A DNA stretch of 23,785 nucleotides from contig DASTQL010000190.1 in the NCBI GenBank assembly GCA_035761805.1, positions 1 through 23,785 of the forward strand, written 5' to 3'. The notes beneath the pieces are model-generated. The model had not been told where the DNA came from and made no database searches. It was given only the letters and a program-made list of their open reading frames with translations. The translations under genes were made by a program, and so were the position numbers. Below are positions 23,307 to 23,785 of this stretch, piece after piece (within the stretch, counting starts at the first letter, position 1; each line of letters opens with the position of its first letter). This DNA comes from DASTQL01 sp035761805 (GTDB lineage: Bacteria > Actinomycetota > Actinomycetes > Jiangellales > Jiangellaceae).

Positions 23307-23627
23307 TCAAGGTCGACCCTGACGCCCCGGTAGATCGCCAGCGTCAGCTGGCTTGTCGGTGGTGGTGTCGGGTGTTGTGTCTGGGTGTGTGCTGGGGTCG
23401 ATGTAGGCGGGTGGGAGGAACTCGGGGAGCCGGTCGGCGGCGATGCGGATCTGCCATCGGCTGGTGTGGATGAGCCGGTGGTGGTGTCCGCAGAGGAGGA
23501 CGGCGTTGTCCAGGTGGGTGGGTCCGCCGTCGGCCCAGTGCACGCAGTGATGGCCCTCACACCAGCTGGGCGGGCGGTCGCAGCCCGGCAATCCGCTGTT
23601 AACCCACCTAGGACGGTAGGTGTCCAT
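23307..23627 (-). pseudogene. 5'-truncated HNH endonuclease gene of the DUF222/13E12 type
   Basis: The reading frame ends at a TGA (23307-23309) and encodes the C-terminal HNH domain typical of actinobacterial DUF222/13E12-repeat proteins. It contains LPGCDRPPSWCEGHH, then WADGGPTHLDNAVLLCGHHH, RLIH and a variable tail. Zinc-binding Cys and the HNH histidines and Asn are present. The normal 300-plus residue N-terminal part is absent: similarity stops near 23590, just before the GCD motif, and the residues before it (MDTYRPRWVN) are not family-like. A serine recombinase gene starts 60 bp beyond, suggesting the gene was split by an integrating element. Confidence 0.75.
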
Positions 23628-23687
23628 CGACCCTGACCCGGGCGACGCCCGGCGCGGTGGACTGGCCGTGTCGAGGAGGCGACAGCG
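23590..23687. other. probable attachment-site junction of an integrated element
   Basis: Between the broken end of the HNH gene and the recombinase ATG lie about 100 bp. They contain CACCTA (23605-23610) and TAGGTG (23617-23622), an inverted repeat with a 6-bp centre. Large serine recombinases commonly sit beside their own att site. The exact crossover dinucleotide cannot be fixed without the other end of the element, which is outside the window. Confidence 0.45.
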
Positions 23688-23785
23688 ATGCAGCGGGCGG
23701 TGATCTACGCCAGGATCTCGCGGGACCCGGAGGAGCAGCGGTCCGGGGTGCAGCGGCAGGAGGCCGACTGCCGGGCGATGGCCGA
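23688..23785 (+). CDS. serine recombinase/integrase, N-terminus (partial)
   Basis: The gene starts at ATG 23688 with GAGGAGG about 9 bp upstream and runs off the window. The 32 visible residues read MQRAVIYARISRDPEEQ and continue with SGVQRQEADCRAMA. This is the start of the resolvase catalytic domain, with YxRxS carrying the nucleophile Ser11, Arg9 and the VQRQ segment. The spacing around RSGVQRQ is like large serine integrases and phage or ICE recombinases, though size class cannot be judged from this fragment. It is the only mobile-element gene seen. Confidence 0.85.
   Translation, partial: MQRAVIYARISRDPEEQRSGVQRQEADCRAMA

Overview
The window is very GC-rich, with strong G/C at third codon positions, GTG starts and ATGA/GTGA/TGATG gene overlaps. 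This fits a high-GC Actinomycetota, possibly of the Nocardioides/Propionibacteriales type. The taxonomic guess is inference from gene content and style. No rRNA, tRNA or CRISPR array was recognised.

Layout. (1) 1-7941, plus strand: a complete kdpFABCDE locus (high-affinity K+ ATPase plus its sensor kinase and response regulator). It is preceded by an extra 27-residue single-helix peptide and by a pair of 20-bp direct repeats 32 bp apart. (2) 7976-10344, minus: a two-gene acyl desaturase system (three-His-box membrane desaturase and its [2Fe-2S]/FAD reductase, like mycobacterial DesA3/Rv3230c). Palindromic operator-like repeats lie over its start. (3) 10345-10700, about 350 bases without an intact gene: it holds those operators, a 36-codon remnant of an FAD-linked oxidase, and the leader of the next gene. 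(4) 10701-13133: an unassigned multi-spanning membrane protein converges on an APC-family permease, with a 7-bp-stem hairpin between them. (5) 13317-19580, plus: a tightly coupled redox operon of a GltD-like flavoprotein with Fe-S clusters at both ends, a full-length pyruvate:ferredoxin oxidoreductase (NifJ), and a dihydroorotate-dehydrogenase-like FMN barrel protein. (6) 19680-23187: a YdeI-like protein, a 5'-truncated SDR dehydrogenase, a lipoprotein esterase, a CPBP-type membrane protein with altered catalytic motifs, and a 2TM-domain protein. (7) 23307-23785: a 5'-truncated 13E12/DUF222-type HNH gene facing the start of a serine recombinase, which looks like the edge of an integrated element.

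How genes work together. KdpD and KdpE should control KdpFABC in response to K+ limitation or turgor. The desaturase takes electrons from the neighbouring reductase. In the redox operon, genes 1 and 3 together contain every domain type found in dihydropyrimidine dehydrogenase, with PFOR placed between them. This suggests pyruvate-derived electrons exchanged with NAD(P)H and an FMN enzyme.

Most notable points: the rearranged DPD-like/PFOR operon; the probable phiRv1-style attachment site inside an HNH (13E12-type) gene; the extra micro-protein and direct repeats ahead of kdpF; and the operator palindromes on the desaturase promoter.
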